Positions 54,184 through 62,872 of a stretch of DNA of 64,000 nt are shown here, piece after piece. The notes under the pieces are model-generated. The model made no database searches, was not told the DNA's origin, and saw only the letters and a list, made by a program, of their open reading frames with translations. This stretch comes from Paenibacillus sp. (GTDB lineage: Bacteria > Bacillota > Bacilli > Paenibacillales > NBRC-103111), in contig JAPSLM010000009.1 in the NCBI GenBank assembly GCA_031180825.1, positions 1 to 64,000 of the forward strand, in the 5' to 3' direction. The first letter of the stretch is position 1; the number at the start of each line of letters is the position of its first letter. Position numbers and translations under genes: made by a program.

Positions 54184-54837
54184 ATGACCGTCAAAATTAA
54201 AGTGTATTCGGATTACGTATGTCCCTTCTGTTTTTTGGCGGAAGGACCACTGGAACAGGCCGTGCAGGGCAAGGACGTCGAGGTGGAATGGATGCCCTTC
54301 GAGCTGCGCCCAAGCCCGTCCGAGCCGTTGGACCCCTGGAACGACCTGCCGAAATTGAGAATGTGGGAGCAATCCATCGTTCCTTATGCGAAGCGGATGG
54401 GGATCGATATGAAGCTGCCGCGGGTTTCTCCGCACCCTTACACCCACCTCGCATTCGAAGGGTATCAATACGCCAAGGAGCACGGCAAAGGAAACGAGTA
54501 CAATCATCGGCTGTTCCGGGCTTTCTTCCAGGAGGAGCAAAATATCGGGGACCCGGACGTGCTCGCGAAGCTGGCCGGCGAAATCGGTCTGGATGCCGCC
54601 GAGTACCGGGAAGCGCTGGACACGCGGAAGTACGAGGAAGCCCATCGGCAAGCGCTGAACCATGCTTACCGGGAAGCCGGGATCACGGCCGTTCCTACGT
54701 TCTTCATCGGCAGCAAGGTGCTGAGAGGCGTAGCCGACAGGGAGACGCTGGAGCAGGTGATCGCCGAGGAGCTGGCGGGCCAAGCGGGCAAGGCCGCGGA
54801 AGGGCTGTCCTGCACGGTGGATGGTGAGTGCGATTAA
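54184..54837 (+). CDS. DsbA-family thiol oxidoreductase (FrnE-like)
   Basis: A 217-residue cytosolic thioredoxin-fold protein with active site CPFC at 13-16, a helical insertion, and the cis-proline loop (GITAVPTFFIG). FrnE-type proteins are linked to oxidative stress. AAGGAGG precedes the ATG at 54184; the frame to 54130 overlaps the operator. It lies between the Rrf2 regulator and the ywnB-like gene. Confidence 0.86.
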   Translation: MTVKIKVYSDYVCPFCFLAEGPLEQAVQGKDVEVEWMPFELRPSPSEPLDPWNDLPKLRMWEQSIVPYAKRMGIDMKLPRVSPHPYTHLAFEGYQYAKEHGKGNEYNHRLFRAFFQEEQNIGDPDVLAKLAGEIGLDAAEYREALDTRKYEEAHRQALNHAYREAGITAVPTFFIGSKVLRGVADRETLEQVIAEELAGQAGKAAEGLSCTVDGECD

Positions 54838-54893
54838 CCGCAATAACATTTAACTGCCATAACATTTTATATTACGAAAGGAAGGGATTAAGG

Positions 54894-55526
54894 ATGAAAA
54901 TTGCATTGGTTGGCGCAACGGGAACGATCGGACAGCGGATTCTGGAGGAAGCCTTGAGCCGGGGACATCAAGTAACGGCTATCGTGCGGGATCCGGCCCG
55001 GGTGACGAAACAGAACGAAAACCTGAAGGTTGCCACAGGAGACGTTACGAACGTGGATAGCCTTGCCGCAGCGGCAGCCGGCCACGATATCGTGATCAGC
55101 GCTTACGGTCCGGCGCACGGCCAAGAGGAGAAGCTGGTCGAGGCAGCCCAAGCATTGGTCGATGCGGCGAAACAATCCGGCGTCAGTCGTCTGCTGACCG
55201 TCGGCGGCGCAGGCAGTCTGGAAGCGGCCCCAGGCGTGCAGCTGGTCGATACGCCGGAATTCCCCGCCGAATGGAAGGGAATCGCATTGGCGCACCGGGA
55301 TGCGCTGGAGGTATACCGCAGCTCCGGACTCGACTGGACGAACCTGAGCCCCGCCGCATTCATCCAGCCGGGAGAAAGAACCGGCCGCTACCGCACGGAA
55401 GAAGACCGGCTTGTAACGGATGCCGAAGGAAACAGCCGCATCTCGGCCGAGGACTACGCCGTTGCGATGCTGGACGAGGCGGAGCGCCCGCGCTTTTCCG
55501 GCAAACGGTTTACGGTCGGCTATTAA
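54894..55526 (+). CDS. ywnB: NAD(P)-binding oxidoreductase (YwnB-like)
   Basis: A 210-residue atypical SDR of the NmrA-like group with nucleotide motif GATGTIG at the N-terminus and SGLDWTNLSPAAFIQPGERT in the middle. The pairing with an Rrf2 regulator mirrors B. subtilis ywnA-ywnB. The substrate is unknown. It ends in a long terminator. Confidence 0.85.
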   Translation: MKIALVGATGTIGQRILEEALSRGHQVTAIVRDPARVTKQNENLKVATGDVTNVDSLAAAAAGHDIVISAYGPAHGQEEKLVEAAQALVDAAKQSGVSRLLTVGGAGSLEAAPGVQLVDTPEFPAEWKGIALAHRDALEVYRSSGLDWTNLSPAAFIQPGERTGRYRTEEDRLVTDAEGNSRISAEDYAVAMLDEAERPRFSGKRFTVGY

Positions 55527-55545
55527 GCCGGTCCCGATTCTGAAC

Positions 55546-55595
55546 AAAAGGCGATTCGCCGCGACGATTTTCGTCGTGGGCGGGTCGCCTTTTTT
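55546..55595 (+). terminator. terminator of the Rrf2 group
   Basis: AAAGGCGA and TCGCCTTT enclose an inner hairpin (CGACGATTTTCGTCG) and are followed by T6. Confidence 0.85.
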
Positions 55596-55756
55596 GGCGT
55601 TCCCGAGCCGAAAATTTCACAAACGATTAGCTTTGGTGTATAATAAGTAAATATTTTAATTGTTTATTATTAAATTATTTTGTGATTGAATGGTTTTGAC
55701 TTAAAAACGATCTGGTCTTGGAGGGGAATGGCCATGAGACGAAAGGGGCTTTTCTA

Positions 55757-56197
55757 ATGAAGGATGACCATCAATTAAAAACCGAACTGGCCCGCACGTT
55801 CCGGAAGGTTGTCAAAGGAATGTCGTTCCTGTGGAGCCGGCATATCGACAAGTCGCTTTCGATGGCCCAATTTATGGTGCTTCGGCAGCTGCGAGGAGGG
55901 CCGAAGAAAGTATCCGATTTGGCCGAGGCGCTGGAGCTGACGTCCGGTGCCATTACCGCCAAGGCCGATAAATTGGTAGAGAAAGGGTATGCTAAGCGGT
56001 ATCGGGGAGAAGACGACAGACGGGTGGTTTATTTGGAAATTACCGACCGGGGCTTGAGCGAGCTCAAGGCGCTTGGAGAGCAGCAGACGGAGCTGGTCGA
56101 ATCGTTGTTCGCCGGTTTGTCGGAGGAGGAGATTCGGCAGCATCTCCGTTTCTTTAACCGGATGCTTGATAACATGGAACAATTGGGAGAGGAGTAA
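55757..56197 (+). CDS. MarR-family regulator
   Basis: A 146-residue winged-helix protein (VSDLAEALELTSGAITAKAD, wing EDDRRVVYLEITDRG). It sits seven bases before an MFS multidrug gene, the usual repressor-pump pair. The AT-rich region 55647-55683 upstream is the likely operator and promoter zone. Confidence 0.9.
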   Translation: MKDDHQLKTELARTFRKVVKGMSFLWSRHIDKSLSMAQFMVLRQLRGGPKKVSDLAEALELTSGAITAKADKLVEKGYAKRYRGEDDRRVVYLEITDRGLSELKALGEQQTELVESLFAGLSEEEIRQHLRFFNRMLDNMEQLGEE

Positions 56198-56204
56198 AAA
56201 GCAC

Positions 56205-57851
56205 GTGGAACATTTATCGTACAAACGCAAAATAACGATTATGATCGCCATCATTGCGGCGATGTTCTTTTCGGCCATTAACCAGACCATCGTCGGAACG
56301 GCCTTGCCGCGGATCATTGCCAAGCTCGGCGGGATGGACTACTATACGTGGGTCATCACGATTTATCTGCTTACCTCGACGATCGCGACGGTGCTGGTCG
56401 GCAAACTGTCAGACATCTATGGGCGGAAGCCGTTTATTTTAATGGGGATCGTCCTGTTTATGATCGGCGCGTTCATGGCGGGGACGTCCGTCGATATTTT
56501 CCAGCTGATCACGTACCGCGGCGTCCAGGGGGTGGGCGCCGGAATCATCATGGCCACGGCCTTTACGGCCGTCGGCGACCTGTTCGCTCCCCGCGAGCGC
56601 GGCAAATGGTCGGGGATCATGATGTCGGTGTTCGGGTTCGCAAGTGTCGTCGGCCCGGCGCTTGGCGGCTATATCGTCGATCATTTGGAGTGGCATTGGG
56701 TATTTTGGATTTTCCTTCCTCTCGGCATTGTCGCTTTTGTCATGATTCTGACGATGTTCCCGAAGGTGGAGCGCAAGCCGTCGGAATCGATCGACTATTT
56801 CGGCTCGCTGTTTCTTACGTTGACGATCGTGCCGATGCTGCTCGCATTCTCGTGGGCTGGCACGAAGTACGCTTGGGGCTCGTCGCAGATTCTCGGTCTG
56901 TTCGCCTGTACGGCGGTGGCACTGGTAATTTTCATATGGGTGGAGAGCCGGGTGAAAAGCCCGGTGCTGCCGCTTTCGTTGTTCAAAAACGGGATCGTGA
57001 CGATCTCGAACGTTATCGGGTTCATTATGAACGCGGGAATGATGGGGGCGCTCATGTATACGCCATTCTTCGTCCAAGGCGTGATGGGGATTTCGCCGAC
57101 TTATTCGGGCTATGTGACAATGCCGATGTCCATCGGGATGGTCTTGACCAGCGCAATCAGCGGGCAGCTTATCACGAAGACGGGCAAATACAAGCGGATC
57201 GCGATTATCGGGATTATCATCATGGTCATCGGGATGATGATCATGCATTACATGAATACGATCTCGGTAACGGTGCTCAGCATGATCGTGTTCGGCTTCG
57301 GATTGGGGCTGGGGATGCCGGTCTTTTCCTTGACCGTGCAGAACGCCGTATCGCCGAAGGATCTTGGCGTCGCCACCGCCTCCTCGCAGCTGTTCCGTAA
57401 CTTGGGCGGCACGATCGGCATTGCCGTGATGGGAACGATCATGTCGACGGGCATGAACAACAAGCTGCAGGAGCTTCTGGCAAGCGGACAGGGCGTCGAT
57501 TTAAGCAAGCTCGATCCGAAGGTGGCCGAGAAGCTCGCCGCGTTCCACAATCCGCAGATGCTGCTCGATCAGCCGAAGCTGGCGCAGATTCAGGCGGCTC
57601 TGCCGCCGGAGCTGCAGACGGTGTTCGGCCGGATGATCGATTCGCTCCGCGAGGCGCTCAGCTATTCGCTGGCCAATGTGTTTTTGGCGGGGGCCGCGCT
57701 GCTTGTAGTGGCGCTTGTGCTGACGTTCTTCTTGAAGGAGATTCCGCTGCGTACCGGAAGCCGCGACCCGGCGCAAAAGCCGCAGGAAGCCGCGGAAGCG
57801 GACGGCGAGCCGTCGCCCCGCCTTGGCGGAAAGCAGCCGGCTAACGGCTAA
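56205..57851 (+). CDS. DHA2-type MFS multidrug exporter (EmrB/QacA-like)
   Basis: A 548-residue protein with 14 predicted TM helices, motif GKLSDIYGRKP between TM2 and TM3 and GVQGVGAGIIM (antiporter motif). A GTG at 56205 after AGAGGAG is the start; the longer frame to 56073 is overlap with marR. It is probably induced when MarR binds a drug-like ligand. Confidence 0.92.
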   Translation: MEHLSYKRKITIMIAIIAAMFFSAINQTIVGTALPRIIAKLGGMDYYTWVITIYLLTSTIATVLVGKLSDIYGRKPFILMGIVLFMIGAFMAGTSVDIFQLITYRGVQGVGAGIIMATAFTAVGDLFAPRERGKWSGIMMSVFGFASVVGPALGGYIVDHLEWHWVFWIFLPLGIVAFVMILTMFPKVERKPSESIDYFGSLFLTLTIVPMLLAFSWAGTKYAWGSSQILGLFACTAVALVIFIWVESRVKSPVLPLSLFKNGIVTISNVIGFIMNAGMMGALMYTPFFVQGVMGISPTYSGYVTMPMSIGMVLTSAISGQLITKTGKYKRIAIIGIIIMVIGMMIMHYMNTISVTVLSMIVFGFGLGLGMPVFSLTVQNAVSPKDLGVATASSQLFRNLGGTIGIAVMGTIMSTGMNNKLQELLASGQGVDLSKLDPKVAEKLAAFHNPQMLLDQPKLAQIQAALPPELQTVFGRMIDSLREALSYSLANVFLAGAALLVVALVLTFFLKEIPLRTGSRDPAQKPQEAAEADGEPSPRLGGKQPANG

Positions 57852-57980
57852 AACCTTAACAGGCTTGGACCATGAGAGTGGTCCGGGTCCGTTTTGTTGA
57901 CAGGGTCATAATAAACACGATGAGCCCCTGCTATTTTCCATAATTTCCCGATTTAATATATAGGGGGAGAAAATTAAAAG

Positions 57981-58224
57981 CGACCTTAATGGGTCGTTCA
58001 GAGTGTTGAGAAACCCCGGAAGTAGAAAATCCTAGATAAAATAGAGGTGGGGTATATCCCGTAAGAGTTTACGTCCGCCTTTGAAACCCGTGAAAATACC
58101 GCTAATTCTAATCAAATTCACGGGTTTCAAGAGCGGCTGGAGGGATATACCCCACCGGCGTATGCTCAGGATTTTATACGCGAAGCGGGTTTCTCAACAA
58201 GCTCAACGACCTTAATGGGTCGTT
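57981..58224. repeat. nested palindromic element flanked by 18-bp direct repeats
   Basis: CGACCTTAATGGGTCGTT occurs at 57981-57998 and again at 58207-58224. Between them are nested perfect inverted repeats: TGTTGAGAAACCC (58004-58016) with 58187-58199; GGTGGGGTATATCCC (58046-58060) with 58142-58156; TTGAAACCCGTGAA (58081-58094) with 58117-58130. The whole 196-base core can fold into one long interrupted hairpin. No ORF. It looks like a non-autonomous palindromic mobile element, or a structured leader RNA. Confidence 0.8.
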
Positions 58225-58227
58225 TTT
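58204..58227 (+). terminator. terminator-like right arm of the palindromic element
   Basis: AACGACC and GGTCGTT pair around TTAATG and run into T6. The left copy has no T run. Confidence 0.6.
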
Positions 58228-58248
58228 TGATATTTTTTAGTTTGAGAG

Positions 58249-58276
58249 GGAACCAAAAGCAGAGTTCGTGCATAGT
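58249..58276 (+). promoter_or_regulatory. weak candidate ECF promoter of module 2
   Basis: GGAACC (58249-58254), 16 bases, CATAGT (58271-58276). The -35 is like that of module 1, but the -10 lacks CG. It would explain the GTG start at 58304. Confidence 0.3.
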
Positions 58277-58303
58277 ACTTGTGAAGGGCGGGATGCGATC
58301 AGC

Positions 58304-58804
58304 GTGGAACCAAACGAACGTACCGAACGAATAGGGCAGTGGATCGAGCAATATGCGAACCGGCTGATCCGCCTTGCCTACACGTACACTCGGACTCAAT
58401 CGGCAGCTGAAGACTGTGTGCAGGATTCGTTTATAAAAGCGTACCGCTCCATGGATCGGTTTAAGGAAGGGAGCGATCCGTTTCCTTGGCTTGCCAAAAT
58501 TGTAGTGAACGAGTGCAGAATGAGCTGCAGGCGAACCATGCGCGAGATTGTAATGGACTGGCTGCCTGAACCCGGGTGGATGGACAGTACGGAAGAGACA
58601 TATCTGCGAAGCGAGAACGAGGAGGCTCTGTACCAAGCGATTCTGGAGCTTCCCGAGCCGATGCGCAATCCGATTATTTTGCTCTATTTTGAGGAGCTAA
58701 GCATTGAGCAAATTTCCGATATTTTAGGGCAAAAGACGGGAACGGTCAAATCGAGGCTGGCCCGTGGACGAGAGCGGCTGAAGAAGATGGTGGAGGGAAG
58801 GTGA
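58304..58804 (+). CDS. ECF-type RNA polymerase sigma factor, module 2
   Basis: A 166-residue ECF sigma (SigW/SigV-like size): region 2 TRTQSAAEDCVQDSFIKAYR and region 4 LSIEQISDILGQKTGTVKSR. GTG at 58304 is the most sensible start, since the frame to 58268 is a non-helical leader; GGCGGG lies upstream. It is four bases from the anti-sigma gene and lies directly downstream of the palindromic element. Confidence 0.9.
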   Translation: MEPNERTERIGQWIEQYANRLIRLAYTYTRTQSAAEDCVQDSFIKAYRSMDRFKEGSDPFPWLAKIVVNECRMSCRRTMREIVMDWLPEPGWMDSTEETYLRSENEEALYQAILELPEPMRNPIILLYFEELSIEQISDILGQKTGTVKSRLARGRERLKKMVEGR

Positions 58805-58808
58805 AAGG

Positions 58809-60185
58809 ATGGAGGAAGCTCAAATCAAAGCGGCGAAAGCTCGTTACGAGCAGATCGGAACGGATGTGAATGTATTTAAAGTGCGCGTCATGACCAATAT
58901 CGCCGAGCAGAACAGCGTGGAGGACAAGCTCACTTTCGCCTCCTCTCGTACCCGTACCTGCCGCAAAGTGGTCTATATGTCTTCGGCTGTTGCCGCGAGT
59001 GTCATGATCGTGCTTGCTTCCGGTTATGTTTCTTCCGCCTTGGCGCAAACGCTCAAGCAGGTTCCCTTGCTCGAGTCTGTATTCCGGCTTGCCAAAGGCT
59101 GGGGACTGCAAACGGCGGATGAAAGAGGATTGTCCATTCAAGTAGGCCAACGTGTGGAACGCAAAGGCATTGCCGTGACGCTCTCGGAGCTCGTGTACGA
59201 CGAATCGCAATTATCCATCGGTGTGGTGCAGCATGCGCCCGGAGGGATAAAAGAGATCTATGACTTGGAGGTGTATGTCGACGGCAAGCAAATCGAGTAT
59301 CCGTTTAGCTCAAACCAAATGGATGTTGAGAAAAGCAAGGATAAGGCGACGGCGATTTATACGCGTGCGTCAGTCGGCCTGCCCGATCAATTCGAGCTGA
59401 AATTGAAAATGTTTCTCGACGGCTATGGGATTCCTTGGGAGTTCACCGTTCCTGTTCGTAAATCCGCCGCGGGGAGCAAGGTGGTGACTTCCGAGGTCAG
59501 CCAATCGCTTGGCGAGCTGACGACGACCGTCAGAAAAGTGGTGCTGACGCCGACGGAAACGAGCATCGAGGTTGAACTGGCAGCCCCAAGAGAACAAACA
59601 GATGATCCCATGTACAAAAGTCTTCTCTCCTCTGTGGAAAGCGGCAAGTTTTATGTGCAGAACGAGAACGGAGTCAAGCTGGAGTACGGCGGAGCCCGCC
59701 CGTCCGAGGAACGGCGGCTTCAAGCAGGCAAGGTCGTCATGAGTTATGTGCTGATCTATTCGGCGTTTCGGACGATGCCCCGGACGCTGCTGGTCCGGCC
59801 ATATATTCCCGAAGAAGCAGGCAGGGAGATTGTTAAAGTGCCGATCACAAAAGCTCCGAGTATGGAGCAGCCTCTTACTCTGGACCAGGGACCGCTTGGC
59901 CGAATCGAGATCTACCAGATGGAATATTTGTCCGATAAGACGGTCATTCATTACCGTACGGAGGGACTGGACCCTTATGGTGTCGATTGGTTTTGGCTGG
60001 AGGATGCACGTGGCGGCAGCGTGGAGAAAATTGGGGAAAGGCGGGTGCTTGACCCGGATACCTACTCCTTTGTGAAGGAGTTTGCCCCGCTGGAGAGGAG
60101 CGAGCCTGTGGTGATTGTCAAAGCGAAGCCTTCCGCCATCCCTCGGTTTATCCCCGAGCTGGACATGAAAATTCATATTCCGTAG
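58809..60185 (+). CDS. anti-sigma factor with outer DUF4179/DUF5643-like domain, module 2
   Basis: A 458-residue single-pass protein: cytoplasmic N-terminus (about 55 residues), TM helix (VVYMSSAVAASVMIVLASGY), then SSALAQTLKQVPLLESVFRL, the DUF4179 start, and two beta-rich outer domains. It is paralogous in plan to 48154 and, in its outer part (LPDQFELKLKMFLDG), to the next gene. Predicted to sequester the sigma factor. Confidence 0.88.
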   Translation: MEEAQIKAAKARYEQIGTDVNVFKVRVMTNIAEQNSVEDKLTFASSRTRTCRKVVYMSSAVAASVMIVLASGYVSSALAQTLKQVPLLESVFRLAKGWGLQTADERGLSIQVGQRVERKGIAVTLSELVYDESQLSIGVVQHAPGGIKEIYDLEVYVDGKQIEYPFSSNQMDVEKSKDKATAIYTRASVGLPDQFELKLKMFLDGYGIPWEFTVPVRKSAAGSKVVTSEVSQSLGELTTTVRKVVLTPTETSIEVELAAPREQTDDPMYKSLLSSVESGKFYVQNENGVKLEYGGARPSEERRLQAGKVVMSYVLIYSAFRTMPRTLLVRPYIPEEAGREIVKVPITKAPSMEQPLTLDQGPLGRIEIYQMEYLSDKTVIHYRTEGLDPYGVDWFWLEDARGGSVEKIGERRVLDPDTYSFVKEFAPLERSEPVVIVKAKPSAIPRFIPELDMKIHIP

Positions 60186-60217
60186 CTGCGACAATCCATG
60201 GAAAGGAGGCTCCCTTT

Positions 60218-61477
60218 GTGAGGTGGGACATCGAATGGAAACGAAAAAACATTGTGATCGCCACCGCCATCCTTGCCGGAACGGCCTTGATCATCGGCTG
60301 CTGGAATGTTGCCTTGCCTTACGTCAAGCAGAAGCAGCAGCGTCAGGCAGCGGAGGAACGGTCGATTTTTCAAACATATGGCGAGTGGTATATGAAAAGT
60401 CTCAGCGAGCAGAAGCTGACAGCCGTTCCCGGCATCAGCGACACCCATGAAGGAGTAACGGTGACGTTATCCGAGCTTTGGTATGACAAGATGAATCTGG
60501 AATTTGCCCTCAAGCAGTACGCCCCGGACGGCGTAAAAAAATTCAAGCAAATTCGATTGTCCACGAATACCGGCATTTCCGACAAGCATATTCTGATGAA
60601 TAATATCGACATCGGTCCTGCCGAATCGGCCCTCATCGCGAGTTGGGGCTCAACCACGATTCGGGAAGACGTGAGAGACCAGCTTCCCGATCAATTCGAG
60701 CTGACCGTTCAGGCTATTCTGGAAGGGTCGGACGAGGTATGGCAGATGACCGTTCCGGTTCAGGCCAAGACATCCCTGAATAAACAATTGCCGCTTGCCG
60801 TCACGAAACGGCACGGTCAGTTGGAAGCTTCGTACCGAAGCATCAGGACGACTCCGACGTTGACCGAGCTCGTTGTGGTCTTGTCGTATCCGGCGGATCA
60901 ACCGCTGTATCCGGATGATTTTACTCCGCGTATCCAGTTGATGCTTGAGGATGAGAACGGCATTCCGCTGCGTTACCTGGGGCATGGAGAGTCTGGAGGA
61001 TCGACGAGGAACGGCAGAACATTTTATGAATACAGGGGGTATTTCGATCCCTTCAAGACGATGCCCGAGTCGGTGATAGTAAGAGCTTTTACACAGAAAT
61101 GGCAGCGAAGTCAGGAGATGGTCGACTTGCCGATCGAGCATCATCCGACACTGGAGCAGCCGATTATCGTGGATCGCGGGCCGGCTGGAAGCATTCACAT
61201 TACGGGCATGGAAACTTTGCCGAACGGCACGGATGTGCATTACACGCTGAAGGGGAAGGCGCCCTATACGTTAATGTACGAGCTGGAGCTCGTGGCAGGA
61301 GATGGGGCGGTTCTGGGAGCTTTCACGGGAGACCGTCTTCTTAACCCCCAGTCGCTTGCTTTCGTAAATCGCTTTTCCATTCCGCAACCGGATCAGAAGC
61401 TGCTGCTTCGTTACCGTAAGGAGCCGCGGAAGATCACGTGGATCCCGGAACTGGATGCGACTCTTCCGATGAAGTGA
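60218..61477 (+). CDS. membrane-anchored copy of the anti-sigma outer domain, module 2
   Basis: A 419-residue protein with one N-terminal TM helix (IVIATAILAGTALIIGCWNV) and an outer part that aligns with the preceding anti-sigma: YDKMNLEFALKQYAPDGVKK, LPDQFELTVQAILEG, LRYRKEPRKITWIPELD. The cytoplasmic sigma-binding segment is only about ten residues long, so it can hardly bind sigma itself. GTG start after AAAGGAGG, 32 bases after its paralogue; a tandem duplication is likely. Confidence 0.8.
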   Translation: MRWDIEWKRKNIVIATAILAGTALIIGCWNVALPYVKQKQQRQAAEERSIFQTYGEWYMKSLSEQKLTAVPGISDTHEGVTVTLSELWYDKMNLEFALKQYAPDGVKKFKQIRLSTNTGISDKHILMNNIDIGPAESALIASWGSTTIREDVRDQLPDQFELTVQAILEGSDEVWQMTVPVQAKTSLNKQLPLAVTKRHGQLEASYRSIRTTPTLTELVVVLSYPADQPLYPDDFTPRIQLMLEDENGIPLRYLGHGESGGSTRNGRTFYEYRGYFDPFKTMPESVIVRAFTQKWQRSQEMVDLPIEHHPTLEQPIIVDRGPAGSIHITGMETLPNGTDVHYTLKGKAPYTLMYELELVAGDGAVLGAFTGDRLLNPQSLAFVNRFSIPQPDQKLLLRYRKEPRKITWIPELDATLPMK

Positions 61478-61506
61478 GCTTAGTTCAAAAAAAAGGAGAA
61501 GAACCG

Positions 61507-62631
61507 ATGAATCGAACAAACAGGAAAATAAAGAAAGTTGCTGCCGCATGCCTTGGCGTCCTTTTCTTCGGCGCGCTGATTTTGCCGGGCAAGATGCACG
61601 CCGCCACTCCGGCCAAGACGTTGGAAGAGGCCATGAAAGAAATTCAGGCTGCCAAGCCTGTTCCGGTGTATTACGAAGAAACAGAAACGAATGGTCCCAA
61701 AATCCGAGTGTCCAAGACATGGTATGACCCGATCGAAGGGAGCTATCGCAGAGAGGACGTTCAGGACGGCAAATTGGAGTTGGTTATCGCTCAGAAAAAG
61801 GGGAGTTCTGTCATTTATGATTTCGGTCTAAAGCAGGCATACAAAGATGAGGACAGGCCGCCGTATCCGAGTAGAGAAGCTAGTGTATGGGACGAGCTAA
61901 CCAACGAGGTTGATACGAATGACCCGAAAATCGATAAGACGACAATCGCGACTTTGAAGGAGCATCTCTTTGTAGGAGAAGAGGAGATCATTGGCCGGCC
62001 GACGTATCATTTTCAGCGGTTTTGGACTTTCGATGCCGCGAGCGAAGAATTCCGAAAGGAGTACGATCGCAAAGAAGATTTTTGGTTTGATAAGGAAACG
62101 GGAACTTTGCTGAAATCCAGACGGCATGCCCAATCAGCGGATATTACGAAGGAGATCACGAAATTTGAAAAAGTAGCCAAATTCCCGGATCAGGTGTTCG
62201 ACTTGGCCAAGGTGGAAAAGGGGCTGCTTATGGAGCAGGCTCCCTTGAGCCAACCGGGGATTGCCGCTGCCGGAGAAAGTGGCGTTATCCAGGTGAAGAT
62301 CAACGGCACGGCTCTTGATTTTGAACAGCCGCCCGTCGTTGTTGAGGGCAATACGCTTGTGCCGCTTCGAGCAATCTTCGAGAAGTTGGGAGCAAGCATC
62401 GACTGGAACGAGAAGAACCAATCCGTGCTGGCCAAGAAAGGCCAAACCGAGATTCGTTTGCGAATCGGCAGTAAGCAGGCATCCGTGGGCGATTCGAACA
62501 AAACGCTGGAAGTCCCGGCGCAAATCATAAACGGCAGCACGATGGTGCCGGTTCGTTTCGTTAGCGAAGCGCTGGGAGCCAACGTTAAATGGGACGCCGC
62601 AGCGCAAACGGTCGTCATTACGACGGGTTAA
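61507..62631 (+). CDS. exported LolA/RseB-like and CuAO-N protein (module 2)
   Basis: A 374-residue paralogue of the protein at 45747: signal peptide (cleavage near MHA), N-terminal lipoprotein-like domain (VYYEETETNGPKIRVSKTWY, DFWFDKETGTLLKS) and C-terminal CuAO-N domain (TLVPLRAIFEKLGASIDWNE, TMVPVRFVSEALGANVKW). AAGGAG precedes the ATG at 61507. It is the fourth gene of the sigma operon, 29 bases after the previous one. Confidence 0.82.
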   Translation: MNRTNRKIKKVAAACLGVLFFGALILPGKMHAATPAKTLEEAMKEIQAAKPVPVYYEETETNGPKIRVSKTWYDPIEGSYRREDVQDGKLELVIAQKKGSSVIYDFGLKQAYKDEDRPPYPSREASVWDELTNEVDTNDPKIDKTTIATLKEHLFVGEEEIIGRPTYHFQRFWTFDAASEEFRKEYDRKEDFWFDKETGTLLKSRRHAQSADITKEITKFEKVAKFPDQVFDLAKVEKGLLMEQAPLSQPGIAAAGESGVIQVKINGTALDFEQPPVVVEGNTLVPLRAIFEKLGASIDWNEKNQSVLAKKGQTEIRLRIGSKQASVGDSNKTLEVPAQIINGSTMVPVRFVSEALGANVKWDAAAQTVVITTG

Positions 62632-62768
62632 TTTCTCGAATGACATATATGGAATCAGGCAGCCGCCTGATTCCCCTCGGGGTGTCAACCCGGTATCGCG
62701 GGCCAGGAGAAGCATCATCTGCACCAGAGTTGAAAGCGAATACATCCGACGTGTTGTAGAAAGGAACG

Positions 62769-62807
62769 GGCCTGGGCCGCGGAAGCGGTCCTGCCTGTTT
62801 TTTTGTT
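62769..62807 (+). terminator. terminator after ECF module 2
   Basis: GGGCCGC and GCGGTCC pair around GGAA with an outer imperfect stem, followed by seven T. A second perfect hairpin, GGAATCAGGC-AGCC-GCCTGATTCC, lies at 62651-62674. Confidence 0.75.
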
Positions 62808-62872
62808 ATATAATTTATATGGATGAGCTGAACCTGCAGCTCGTCTATTATCCGGATCACGGGGAGATAGGT

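Noticed and set aside
62641-62763. 40-codon frame between ECF module 2 and the last gene
   Set aside because: No ribosome site and it runs across a perfect hairpin; not supported as a gene.
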